NCBI RefSeq assembly: GCF_004214935.1
Contig: NZ_SFCC01000016.1
Coordinates: forward strand, 1-64,000
Reading direction: 5' to 3'
DNA length: 64,000 nucleotides
Origin: Amycolatopsis suaedae
Lineage (GTDB): Bacteria > Actinomycetota > Actinomycetes > Mycobacteriales > Pseudonocardiaceae
The notes below the pieces were generated by a model that was not told the DNA's origin, did not search any database, and saw only the letters and a list, made by a program, of their open reading frames with translations. A program made the translations under genes and the position numbers. This document shows, in pieces, positions 49,004 through 57,862 of this stretch. Every line of letters starts with the position of its first letter. The first letter of the stretch is position 1.

Positions 49004-49833
49004 GCGAGCCACGGACGACCGTGACCGTGCCGGCCACGGCGGGCGAACGGTTGCGCTGGGCGGTGGCCGACAGCGCGGTCATGGCCAGGCGGGGCCTGGC
49101 CCACTGGTGGCGCTCGCCCGAGGAAGTGGTCGGCGCGCTGCTGTTCCCGGTCGTGTCGGTGCTGCTGTTCGGCTACGTGTTCGGCAGCGCGATGAGCGTG
49201 CCCGGCGGCGGGAACTACCGCGAGTTCCTGATGCCCGGCCTGTTCGGCATGACGATGGTGTTCGGGCTGACGCTCACCGTCGCCGGGGTGGTCGCCGACA
49301 CCGCGCGCGGCACCACCGACCGGTTCCGCTCCATGCCGATGGCACCCTCGGCCGTGGTGACCGGGCGCAGCGTGTCGGACATGGTCCGCGCCGCCGTCGA
49401 CCTCGCGGTGCTGGCCGGCTGCGGGCTGCTGGTCGGCTGGCGCAGTCACGGCGGGCTGTGGGCCACGCTGGCCGGGCTGGGGCTGTTGCTGCTGCTACGG
49501 TTCGCCCTGATCTGGGTCGGTGTCTACATAGGACTGCTGTTGCGCACCAACGAGGGCGCGTCCGCGTTGTACCCGCTGGTGCTGCCGTTCGCCATGGTGT
49601 CCAACACGTTCGTCGCACCAGGCCTGATGCCGGACTGGCTGGGCTGGCTCGCCGAGGTCAACCCGATGTCGTCGACGGTCGCCGCCATCCGGGAACTGTT
49701 CGGCAATCCCGGTTTCGGCGGGGACACCTGGGTCGCAGGCAACGCTCAGCTGATGGCGGTCGTCTGGCCGGTCGCCATGATCGCCGTGTTCGCGCCGCTG
49801 TCGGTGCACCGCTTCCGTAACCTGAGCCGCTGA
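49000..49833 (+). CDS. DrrB-type ABC-2 permease
   Basis: 277 residues with six hydrophobic helices and the ABC-2 type motifs (GTTDRFRSMPMAPSAVVTGRS; NPMSSTVAAIRELFGNP). It forms the channel for the preceding ATPase. ATG 49000 overlaps that stop. A strong hairpin terminator lies 10 bases after the stop, shared with the convergent carboxylase gene. Confidence 0.92.
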   Translation: MSEPRTTVTVPATAGERLRWAVADSAVMARRGLAHWWRSPEEVVGALLFPVVSVLLFGYVFGSAMSVPGGGNYREFLMPGLFGMTMVFGLTLTVAGVVADTARGTTDRFRSMPMAPSAVVTGRSVSDMVRAAVDLAVLAGCGLLVGWRSHGGLWATLAGLGLLLLLRFALIWVGVYIGLLLRTNEGASALYPLVLPFAMVSNTFVAPGLMPDWLGWLAEVNPMSSTVAAIRELFGNPGFGGDTWVAGNAQLMAVVWPVAMIAVFAPLSVHRFRNLSR

Positions 49834-49842
49834 AGTGCGTTG

Positions 49843-49883
49843 AAGGGGGCTCTCACGGCAGCAGACGCCGGGAGAGCCCCCTT
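49843..49883. terminator. Terminator hairpin between exporter and carboxylase genes
   Basis: AAGGGGGCTCTC (49843-49854) and GAGAGCCCCCTT (49872-49883) are perfect 12-bp arms around a 17-nt loop. Both flanking genes point into it. Same repeat family as those at 14874 and 27843. Confidence 0.75.
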
Positions 49884-49898
49884 GACGGCAGATGCCGC

Positions 49899-52800
49899 TC
49901 AGCCCAGGCGGCTGGTGATGGCCTCGATGATCCGCGGGCGCAGCTGCGCCACGGAGACCACCTCGTCGACCGAGCCCACCCGCACCGCACGCTCGATGCT
50001 GTGCACCTTGTCGAATTCGGCGCCGACCTCGTTCAGCTTCTCCGCCCGCACCGACGTCCGCGTCTCGTCCAGCTTCGCCGCCAGCGCCGCCCGCTCCGAC
50101 CCGGTGGCGGCGGCCGCCGCGGCCTCCAGGTCGGCGACCCGGCTGTCGGCCGCGGTGCGCTTGTTCACCTCACCGGCGAACACCGCGGCCGCGGCAGGCG
50201 CCCCGCCGAGCACCGACGCGAACGAGCCCTCCAGCGCCAGCACCGTCATGTTCGGGTTGAGCGCCTTGGAGAACACCACGAACGCACCGCCGTGGTAGCG
50301 GGAGATCACGCAGAACACGATCGGGCCGTCGAAGTTGACGATGGCCCTGCCGATCTCCGCGCCGTACTCCAGCTGCAGCTTGCGCAGCGACTCCGGCGAG
50401 CCGTCGAAGCCGGACAGGTTGGCCAGCACCACCAGCGGCCGGTTGCCGCTGGCCGAGTTGATCGCCCGCGCCGCCTTCTTCGACGACCGGGGGAACAACG
50501 TGCCCGCCGTGTAGGCGTCCGGCCCGTCGGTGGGCGGGAAGCCGCGCCGCGGGATCGACTGCGACTCGATGCCGAGCAGGCACACCGGCCACCCGCCGAT
50601 GTGCACGTCCTGCACCGCCGCGGTCTCCGCGTCGGCCATACCGGCCCACCGCTCCAGCACCGGGTGGTCGGCGTCGGACACCGCGCGCATCACCGTCCGG
50701 ATGTCGAACGGCTTCTTGCGGTCCGGGTTGTGCTCGGCGGAGAAGATCTGGCCGACCGTGGTGAAGTCGCTGCCCACCAGCGCGTGCGGGAAGTCGCTGA
50801 TGTCGCGGTCGTGCGGGTCGGACGTCTCGGCGCGCCGCGGTCCCTTCTCGCCGGGCACCACGTAGGTGTGGTCGTAGTGCGCCATCAGCACGTCGCGTGC
50901 CCCGGCCAGGTCCGGCGCCCAGTACTGCGCCTGCCCGTTCGGGCCCATCACCCGGTCGTAGCCGCCGATGCCGTAGTTGTCCTCGGCCGACACACCGCCG
51001 GAGAAGTCCAGCGCCTGCTTGCCGGTCAGCACCATCGCCGAGTCCGGGGTCATCACCAGGATGCCCTTGGTGTGCATCAGCATCGTGGCCTCGGCGTTCC
51101 AGTACGGCTGCGCGCCGACGTTGATCCCGGCCACCACGACGTTGATCTCACCGCCCGCCTGGGTGAACTCGACGATCCGCTTGAGCGCGGCCGCGACCCA
51201 GTCCATGTTCTCCGTGCCGGAGTCCATGGCGATCCGCGCGCCGGCGGACAGGGCGAACCACTCCAGCGGGACCGACATCTTCTCGGCCAGGTCGAGTGCC
51301 GCGATGACCCGCGAGCACTCCGGCTCCGACAGCGCGCCCAGCGCCTTGATCGGGTCGCCGAGCAGCACCACCCTGGTGACGCCCTCCGGGTGCCGCGGGG
51401 TGGGCGTGCGCACCACGCCGGCGACGATGGCCGCGGTGTTCTGCCCCTTCGGCCGGTCGACCGGCACCAGGGCACCGCCGGAGTCCAGGTCGTACTCGGT
51501 GAACTCGCCCAGTTGATCGGTCAGCTCGTACGGGTAGACGGTGCCGCGGGCGGCAGCGCGCAGGACCTTCTGCCGGTAGTCGTCCAGCGGCTCGATCGGC
51601 TCGGTCGGCGGCTCGCCGACGGACAGCCGTACCGGTGAACCCGGCCCGGCGCCCATGCGCACGCCGATCTCCCGCAGCTCCCCGGTACGCGGGTCCCGCT
51701 GCTTGGCGAGCAGCAGTACTTCCTCCAGCCCGGCACCGGCCGTCGTCGGCAGGACGCGCTGGGCGATGGTGCGCAGCTCGTCCTCGGTCAGCTCACTCGG
51801 CGGCCAGACGTAGATCAGGATCCGGTTGGTGTCCGACCGCTTCTTCGGCGGCTGCTGCGAGCGGGCGCGGCGGATGGCGTCCAGACAGGCGGCCAGCGTG
51901 CCCTCGACGGCGGGCAGCGCGACGAACCGGCCGTCCTGCTCCCGCAGTGCCGACAGGTCGCGGATCTGGGCCATGGCGACGAACCGCTCGTCGGCCGGGT
52001 TGCTGCGGGCCGTGCAGCGGAACAGGTAGACCTCCTCGTCGGCCGAGGGCAGCCGGGTGAGGTCGAAGGCACCGAGACGCTCCAGCTGCATCCGGCGCGC
52101 GATCTGCGGGTGCAGCCCGCGGATCAGCCGCTCCTCGGCGAGCCCCGCGGTCGACGGCCGGAACGTGAAGTGGTGGTGCATCACCGCGCCGCTGCGGCCG
52201 GCGACCGTGGTGGTGATCCGGCGGACGCGGCTGGGCAGCGGCTGCGTGGTCAGCGCCGAACGCAGCTGGTCGGCCATGGCGTCGGTATCGCCGGGCTGAC
52301 CGGCCCAGTTCACGTAGACGTCGGCGACCACGTCGGCGTCGGTGGCGAGGCCGGCGATGGCCCGCACGGCGGCACCGAGGTCGGCGAAGTCGACCGCGGT
52401 GGCCACGACACGCTCGGCGTTGTCGTGCTCGGCCACCACCGCCGAGCAGCCCTCGATGGTCTGCCCGGTGACCGCGCGCAGCGTGCGGTTGCCGTAGTAG
52501 CGGCGGGTCAGCACCTCCAGCATCGGCACCGGGTCGTTGCCGTTGCGGCCGAACCGCTGCCCGAGCAGCCGGACCAGCGGCTCGGCGCTGGCGACCATCT
52601 CGGCGATGCGCTCGGCCCGGTCCGGGGCGTCCGGGTGGGCGTCAAGGTAACGCAGGTGCGCGCGGACGCCGGCGTAGACGCGAGCGCGGTTGCGCCGCAG
52701 CAGCGGCTGGGCGAACCAGGCGAACACCACGCCCCGAGCCAGGTCGGACACGGCAGGGAAACGCAGCTGCGTCGCGGCGACCAGGTGTTCCAGCGACACA

Positions 52801-55361
52801 CCGGCGGTGTCGCGCAGCGCGGCGCCGGGCGGCTCCTCGGCGATCCACTGCCGCAGCAGGGCCGCGACCACGCCGGCGTCGGCGCCCGCCCGCTGCTGGG
52901 CGAGGAAGATCCGGAACACCGCGTGCTCCAGTTCCGGGGTGCGCTCCAGGTCGGTGACGCCGTAGTGGCGCAGCGCCCGCAGCAGCCGCTGCTGGAACGT
53001 CTCCGACAGCCCGGCCCGCTCGGTGTCCAGGCTCTGCAGGTAGGTGTGGAAGTACTCGCGCGGGCTGTGCACCGCGGTGTTGCGGGCGGGCTCGTCGCCT
53101 GCCGGGCGGTTGCGGCTGAGCTCGGACAGGTCGGCGAACGCCTCCAGCAGCGCGATCTCGTCGGCCAGCGGCCGCTGGCCCGCCTCGGCCAGCTCGGCCC
53201 GGGCGGCCAGGTAGCCGTCGAGCACGCGGCGCTCGTCGAGCGGGTCGGCGTCGAAGCCGAGCAGCAGGCCACGCAGGTCGGCGAGACCGCGCTCGGCCCG
53301 GTCCCTGGCAGGCAGCGGGTGTGCCCGCGGCAGGTCCAGCTCCACCACGTCGCCGCCGTCGGTGTCCTGTGCGTCGTCGCCGTCGCCGACCGGCTCCAGC
53401 CGCAGCAGCGGCGCGCCGGTCTCCACCTGGCTGCCGACCGCGACCACACATTCCTTCAGCCGGGCGTTGAACGGCGCCCGCAGCACCGTCTCCATCTTCA
53501 TCGACTCGAGCACCAGCACCGGCGCTCCGGCCTCGACCTCCGCGCCGACCTCCAGCGGCGTCGCGACGACCAGCGCGGGCGCGGGGGAGCGGACCACGCC
53601 GCCCTCGTCGCGGCTGACCCGGTGCGTCACGCCGTCGACCTCGACCAGGTGGATCGGGCCGTGGGTCCCGGTCACCAGGCGGAACCGCCTGCCGTTGACG
53701 GTGATCTGGCCGGTGTGCGAGTCGAAGCGGTCCACGGTGACGTCGGCGGTCGCCGGCTCGTCCGAGCCCGCGGAGATCGCCACCCGGTAGCGGTTGCCGT
53801 CCACCCTGGCAACCTGCACCCGGTAACCGACGCCGCGCAGCTTCAGCTCCAGCGGTCGGCCCGCCTCGTGCTGCACCTGCGGCCGTCCGCCGTGGGCGGA
53901 GGCCAGCAGCCGCTGCAGCGCGATCGACTCCTCGTCCTGGTAGGCCTCGATCGCGGCGGCGGCCAGCGCGACGGCCGAGTGCCGGTGGCTGACCAGCTCA
54001 CCGCGCGCCCGGACCCGGTCGATCCAGCCGGTGTCGGCGGAGCCGTCGATCACCTCGGGCCGGTCGAGCAGGTCCAGCACGAAGCTCTTGTTGGTGGCGC
54101 CGCCCTCGATCAGCACGGTGGTCTGGGCCATCGCCCTGCGCAGCCTGCCGAGCGCCTCGTCCCGGTCGCGGCCGTAGGCGATGATCTTGGCGATCATCGA
54201 GTCGAAGTCGGCGGGGATGGTGTCGCCCTCGCTGACCCCGGTGTCGACCCGGATGCCCGGGCCCGCGGGCAGGTCCAGCCGCGCGATGCGGCCGGGGGAA
54301 GGGGCGAAGTCGCGGTCCGGGTCCTCGGCGTTGAGCCGTGCCTCCACGGCGTGGCCCAGCTCGGCGGGCGGCTGGCCGGTCAGCTTCCCGCCGCCCGCGA
54401 CGTGCAGCTGCGCCTTCACCAGGTCGACACCGGTGGTGGCCTCGGTGATCGGGTGCTCCACCTGCAGCCGGGTGTTCACCTCGAGGAACGCGAACAGCTT
54501 CTCGCCCGGGTGGTAGAGGAACTCGACGGTGCCCGCACCGCGATAGTCCACCGCGAGCGCCAGCCGTTCCGCGGCCGCCTTCAGCTCCTGGGCCTGCTCG
54601 GGCGCCAGCACCGGGGAGGCGGACTCCTCGATGATCTTCTGGTTGCGCCGCTGCACCGAGCAGTCCCGCACGCCCAGTGCCCACGCCGTGCCCTGCCCGT
54701 CGGCGATCACCTGCACCTCGACGTGCCGGGCGCCGGTGACCAGGCGCTCCAGGAAGACCACGCCGCTGCCGAACGCCCGCAGCGCCTCCTGGCTGGTGCG
54801 CTCGTAGGCGTCGGCCAGTTCCTCCGGGCTGGTGATGACCCGGATGCCCCGGCCGCCACCGCCCGCGGTGGCCTTGAGCATCAGCGGGTAACCGATCCGC
54901 TCGGCCGCGGCGGTGGCCGCCTCCAGGCTGTCGACGGAACCGCGGCTCCACGGCGCCACCGGGACGCCGACCTCCTCGGCGATCAGCTTCGCGCCGATCT
55001 TGTCGCCGAGCTTGCGCATGGCCTCCGCGCTCGGGCCGACGAACGTGATCCCCAGTTTCTCGCACAGCTCGGGGAAGGCCGGGTCCTCGGCGACGAAGCC
55101 CCAGCCGACCCAGGCCGCGTCGGCCCCGGTCTCGCGCAGGGCACGTTCCAGGACGGCGAGGTCGAGGTAGGGCCGGTCGGCGGCGGCACCGAGGTAGTGG
55201 GCCACGTCCGCCTCACGCACGAAGGTCGCCGCGCGGTCGGCGTCGGTGTACAGGGCGACCGTCTCGATCGGGTTGCCGGTCTCGGCGGCCAGTTCCCGGA
55301 CGGCGTGGATGAGCCGCATGGCGGCCTCACCACGGTTGACGATGGCGACACGACTGAACAC
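49899..55361 (-). CDS. Single-chain acyl-CoA carboxylase (BC-BCCP-central-CT), eukaryote-like order
   Basis: 1820 residues. Biotin carboxylase (about 1-450: ATAGGGGRGIRV; EVNTRLQVEHPITE), a linker/BT-like region, biotinyl domain (590-660) with VLESMKMET and K622, a ~600-residue helical central region (660-1260) containing LERLGAFDLTRLPS, and the carboxyltransferase domain (about 1265-1800: YPYELTDQLGE, ARIAMDSGTE, NSASGNRPLVVLANLSGFDGS in pieces). Prokaryotic enzymes normally split these into separate subunits. The order and the central motif resemble eukaryotic ACC, and the length (about 1820) is between MapLCC-type enzymes (~1000) and eukaryotic ACC (~2300). GTG 55361 starts the FSRVAIVNRGEAA strand. 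It carboxylates acetyl-, propionyl- or longer acyl-CoA using ATP and bicarbonate; substrate unknown. Confidence 0.92.
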   Translation of the reverse strand: MFSRVAIVNRGEAAMRLIHAVRELAAETGNPIETVALYTDADRAATFVREADVAHYLGAAADRPYLDLAVLERALRETGADAAWVGWGFVAEDPAFPELCEKLGITFVGPSAEAMRKLGDKIGAKLIAEEVGVPVAPWSRGSVDSLEAATAAAERIGYPLMLKATAGGGGRGIRVITSPEELADAYERTSQEALRAFGSGVVFLERLVTGARHVEVQVIADGQGTAWALGVRDCSVQRRNQKIIEESASPVLAPEQAQELKAAAERLALAVDYRGAGTVEFLYHPGEKLFAFLEVNTRLQVEHPITEATTGVDLVKAQLHVAGGGKLTGQPPAELGHAVEARLNAEDPDRDFAPSPGRIARLDLPAGPGIRVDTGVSEGDTIPADFDSMIAKIIAYGRDRDEALGRLRRAMAQTTVLIEGGATNKSFVLDLLDRPEVIDGSADTGWIDRVRARGELVSHRHSAVALAAAAIEAYQDEESIALQRLLASAHGGRPQVQHEAGRPLELKLRGVGYRVQVARVDGNRYRVAISAGSDEPATADVTVDRFDSHTGQITVNGRRFRLVTGTHGPIHLVEVDGVTHRVSRDEGGVVRSPAPALVVATPLEVGAEVEAGAPVLVLESMKMETVLRAPFNARLKECVVAVGSQVETGAPLLRLEPVGDGDDAQDTDGGDVVELDLPRAHPLPARDRAERGLADLRGLLLGFDADPLDERRVLDGYLAARAELAEAGQRPLADEIALLEAFADLSELSRNRPAGDEPARNTAVHSPREYFHTYLQSLDTERAGLSETFQQRLLRALRHYGVTDLERTPELEHAVFRIFLAQQRAGADAGVVAALLRQWIAEEPPGAALRDTAGVSLEHLVAATQLRFPAVSDLARGVVFAWFAQPLLRRNRARVYAGVRAHLRYLDAHPDAPDRAERIAEMVASAEPLVRLLGQRFGRNGNDPVPMLEVLTRRYYGNRTLRAVTGQTIEGCSAVVAEHDNAERVVATAVDFADLGAAVRAIAGLATDADVVADVYVNWAGQPGDTDAMADQLRSALTTQPLPSRVRRITTTVAGRSGAVMHHHFTFRPSTAGLAEERLIRGLHPQIARRMQLERLGAFDLTRLPSADEEVYLFRCTARSNPADERFVAMAQIRDLSALREQDGRFVALPAVEGTLAACLDAIRRARSQQPPKKRSDTNRILIYVWPPSELTEDELRTIAQRVLPTTAGAGLEEVLLLAKQRDPRTGELREIGVRMGAGPGSPVRLSVGEPPTEPIEPLDDYRQKVLRAAARGTVYPYELTDQLGEFTEYDLDSGGALVPVDRPKGQNTAAIVAGVVRTPTPRHPEGVTRVVLLGDPIKALGALSEPECSRVIAALDLAEKMSVPLEWFALSAGARIAMDSGTENMDWVAAALKRIVEFTQAGGEINVVVAGINVGAQPYWNAEATMLMHTKGILVMTPDSAMVLTGKQALDFSGGVSAEDNYGIGGYDRVMGPNGQAQYWAPDLAGARDVLMAHYDHTYVVPGEKGPRRAETSDPHDRDISDFPHALVGSDFTTVGQIFSAEHNPDRKKPFDIRTVMRAVSDADHPVLERWAGMADAETAAVQDVHIGGWPVCLLGIESQSIPRRGFPPTDGPDAYTAGTLFPRSSKKAARAINSASGNRPLVVLANLSGFDGSPESLRKLQLEYGAEIGRAIVNFDGPIVFCVISRYHGGAFVVFSKALNPNMTVLALEGSFASVLGGAPAAAAVFAGEVNKRTAADSRVADLEAAAAAATGSERAALAAKLDETRTSVRAEKLNEVGAEFDKVHSIERAVRVGSVDEVVSVAQLRPRIIEAITSRLG

Positions 55362-55842
55362 CGAGCGAGCCTCCCACAGCTGCGACTGACCGTTTTTCTG
55401 GTTTGCGCGCGCACGCGACCTCAGATCGAACACTCTCGTGTACCGCCGGGTAGCGAAATGTCGGGCGCACCCCATGCGACGTGGCGGCAGTTGTAGGAAC
55501 CCTCCAAAACCGGCGTGGTCACCGCTGGTGGCCTGCGCATTCGCCGCGGCGCGCTGGCGTCCGTCTTCGACGTCCAGCCTGTGAGCTTTCTCGCAAGGTG
55601 AACACCCGGCGAGTTGTCGTAACCCGCCATAACGGGCGCACCCGGGTTTGGCGCCCGCGGGTTGTTGGTAGCCCATCCCGGAGCAGCTGGACGTCAGGGA
55701 ACATTCGCCCGGCGGGTGGCGTTGGGTGGTGTGGACCCCGACCGGATGGCCGAAAATGGCCTGCGTACGCGTGCGCGCGTAGCGCACAATCGGCGGGGCT
55801 CACCTCATCCATTCCTTTTCCACGTGAAGGAGGCGGCACACC
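55362..55842. other. Divergent intergenic region, carboxylase / whiB
   Basis: About 480 bases. No credible small gene. The half nearest the carboxylase is AT-richer and probably carries its promoter; near whiB there is GAAGGAGG at 55826-55833. Weak inverted repeats occur near 55620-55650 (AACCCG...CGGGTTT), which I would not call an operator. Confidence 0.5.
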
Positions 55843-56100
55843 ATGACCTACGAGAATTGGCGGAACCGGGCCGCCTGTCGCGACATCGATCCCGAGCTTT
55901 TCTTCCCGTTGACCGACATGGGGCCGGGCGCGCGTCAGGTCGCCCAGGCCAAGAGCATCTGCGCCGGCTGCCCGGTACGGGCGCAGTGCCTGGACTACGC
56001 CCTGGACAACGGGCTGGACCACGGTGTCTTCGGCGGTACGACCCAGCGGGAACGCCGGGTTCTGCAGCGCCGCGCGCGTCAGGACCGCCCGGCGGCCTGA
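55843..56100 (+). CDS. WhiB-family iron-sulphur regulator
   Basis: 85 residues, short for the family but complete. The four [4Fe-4S] cysteines are C12, C40, C43 and C49 (CxxCxxxxxC), followed by DHGVFGGTTQRERR, the usual turn before a basic DNA-binding helix. The turn reads GVFGG instead of the common GVWGG. ATG 55843 has an excellent GAAGGAGG site. It binds sigma factor region 4 or DNA and is redox/NO-sensitive in this family. A 19-bp-arm hairpin follows the gene. Confidence 0.95.
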   Translation: MTYENWRNRAACRDIDPELFFPLTDMGPGARQVAQAKSICAGCPVRAQCLDYALDNGLDHGVFGGTTQRERRVLQRRARQDRPAA

Positions 56101-56113
56101 GTCCCGGCACAAG

Positions 56114-56166
56114 CACGTGAAGGCCACCTTCAGCACGTGTGACGTAATGAAGGTGGCCTTCACGTG
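56114..56166 (+). terminator. Long hairpin after whiB (19-bp perfect arms)
   Basis: 56114-56132 (CACGTGAAGGCCACCTTCA) pairs perfectly with 56148-56166 around a 15-nt loop. It begins 14 bases after the whiB stop and is the strongest hairpin in the window. It is the full-length form of the GTGAAGG...CCTTCAC family. Confidence 0.8.
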
Positions 56167-56179
56167 TTCTGATGATCGG

Positions 56180-56213
56180 TTTACGATGTAAGCATGAATG
56201 TTTACGACGTAAG
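56180..56213. promoter_or_regulatory. Twin TTTACGAnGTAAGC operators around the next start codon
   Basis: TTTACGATGTAAGC (56180-56193) and TTTACGACGTAAGC (56200-56213) differ at one base and are spaced 20 bp apart, two helical turns. Each holds a TTAC..GTAA palindrome. They lie on either side of ATG 56194, so a bound dimer pair would block transcription or initiation of the NmrA-type gene. Confidence 0.7.
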
Positions 56214-57036
56214 CGGAATTGTGCTGGTGACCGGTGCGACCGGCACGGTCGGCAGGCAGGTGGTACGCGGACTGGCCGATCGCGGGCAGCGGGTGCGGGC
56301 GCTGACGAGAAATCCGGCCACCGCCACCGGTGTCCCCGATGGCGTCGAGGTGGCCGCGGGCGACCTCGCCGATCCCGCCACGCTCGGCCCGGCCCTGGCC
56401 GGCGTGACCAAGCTGCACCTGATCTCCTTCGCCGGCGACGGTTACGCCCCGCTGGTCACCGCGCCGGAGGTGCTCGACCTCGCCGTCGCCGCCGGGACCC
56501 GGCGGGTCACGGTGCTCACCGGGTACGAGGAGGGACCGGTGGAGCGGGCCGTCGAACGGTCCGGCGTCGAGTGGACGCACCTGCAGCCGGTCGAGTTCAT
56601 GGCCAACGCACTCGGCTGGGCGGACACGATCCGCGCGGGCGGGACGGTCCGGGAGTTCGGCGTCCACCAGCCCAGCGCGAAGATCCACGAGGCCGACATC
56701 GCGGCCGTGGCCGTCGAGGCGCTGCTCGACGGCCGCCACGCCGGCCGGTCCTATCCGCTGACCGGGCCCGCCGCCATCACGGTCGCCGAGTCGGTCGCCA
56801 CCATCGGTGCCGCGATCGGCAGGGACATCCCGGTGGAGGAACGTCCGCTCGACGAGCTGGCCGGCCGGCTCCGGGCCGACGGCCATCCCGAGGAGACCGT
56901 CGCCGGCCTGCTGCGGCTGGCCACCGATCCGCCAGCCGAGGTGTACACCGTGCTGCCCACGGTGGAGGAGGTCACCGGAACGCCGGCGCGCCCGTTCACC
57001 CGGTGGGTGGCCGAGCACGCCGGCGCGTTCCGGTGA
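56194..57036 (+). CDS. NmrA/SDR-type NAD(P)-binding protein
   Basis: About 280 residues. Glycine motif LVTGATGTVGRQVV, then the NmrA pattern (VEVAAGDLADPATL, HLQPVEFMANALGW). No catalytic YxxxK is evident, so it may be a reductase or a redox-sensing regulator. ATG 56194 gives 9 residues before IVLVTGATG; GTG 56221 would start right at the strand and would place both operator copies upstream, so the true start may be there. Neither has a good ribosome site. Confidence 0.82.
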   Translation: MNVYDVSGIVLVTGATGTVGRQVVRGLADRGQRVRALTRNPATATGVPDGVEVAAGDLADPATLGPALAGVTKLHLISFAGDGYAPLVTAPEVLDLAVAAGTRRVTVLTGYEEGPVERAVERSGVEWTHLQPVEFMANALGWADTIRAGGTVREFGVHQPSAKIHEADIAAVAVEALLDGRHAGRSYPLTGPAAITVAESVATIGAAIGRDIPVEERPLDELAGRLRADGHPEETVAGLLRLATDPPAEVYTVLPTVEEVTGTPARPFTRWVAEHAGAFR

Positions 57037-57037
57037 G

Positions 57038-57862
57038 TCACAGGACGTCGCGGCGGCGCAGCAACCAGCCGCCGACGCCGGCGAACAGCACCAGGTAACC
57101 GGCCACCACGAGCGCGGCCTGCAGCGGCCCGGCCACGTCGGCGACCCCCGGCGTGGCCGGTGACGCGCCCAGCGCGCGGACCAGCGAACCGGCGTTGGCG
57201 CCGGGCAGGCCACGTTGCAGGTCGCCGATCCAGCCGACCAGCGGCGCGGCGATGCCCAGCAGCAGGTTCTGCACCACCAGCATCCACACCAGGCCCAGCC
57301 CGAGCGGCAGCGCCACCCCGCGCAACGCGATCGCCAGCACGGCACCCATCGCCGCCCAGGTCATCGCGATCAGCCAGCCTGCGGCCACGCCCCGGCCCAG
57401 CTCGGCGACGCCGGGCCAGATGATCGGACCATCCGAACTGACCGCGACCAGCCAGCTGGCCAGCGCGCCCATGGCGAACACGGCCAGCACCAGCACCAGC
57501 ATCGCCACGGCCAGCGCGGCGAGCTTGCCCGCGTACACGGTCATCCGCGACCGGCCCTGCGTGAGCAGGGTCTTCCAGCTGTTCCAGCTGTACTCCGATC
57601 CCACCGCCAGCACACCGACCACCAGCGCGATCGCGCCGAGGAAGACCGGCAGCCCGCCCACCGAGTTGCCGACAAGGGCGGCGGGCATGATCTCCTCCAG
57701 CGGCCGGTCGGTGTTCGGTGCCGCGCTGCCGGAGCCGGACGCCCCGGCCAGCGGCAGCAGGTAGGTGAACGTCAGCGCGAGTGCCAGGCCGATCCCCAGC
57801 AGCAGCCAGTTCGCCGGCCGCCGCGCCATCTTGGCCAGTTCGGCCACCGTGCTAGCCCACAT
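57038..57862 (-). CDS. ABC-2 type permease (BcrB-like)
   Basis: 274 residues with six hydrophobic helices and a large loop after the first one, as in BcrB/NatB-type permeases (VGVLAVGSEYSWNSWKTLLTQGRSR is the conserved post-helix-2 stretch). It works with the ATPase gene just upstream (11-bp overlap). The stop is 1 base from the NmrA-type stop, convergent. Confidence 0.9.
   Translation of the reverse strand: MWASTVAELAKMARRPANWLLLGIGLALALTFTYLLPLAGASGSGSAAPNTDRPLEEIMPAALVGNSVGGLPVFLGAIALVVGVLAVGSEYSWNSWKTLLTQGRSRMTVYAGKLAALAVAMLVLVLAVFAMGALASWLVAVSSDGPIIWPGVAELGRGVAAGWLIAMTWAAMGAVLAIALRGVALPLGLGLVWMLVVQNLLLGIAAPLVGWIGDLQRGLPGANAGSLVRALGASPATPGVADVAGPLQAALVVAGYLVLFAGVGGWLLRRRDVL

Noticed and set aside
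52110..55496. 1128-codon plus-strand frame
   Set aside because: Mirror frame of the single-chain carboxylase; composition of an antisense GC artefact.
55620..55650. AACCCG...CGGGTTT inverted repeat before whiB
   Set aside because: Arms are short and spacing is wide; could be chance.
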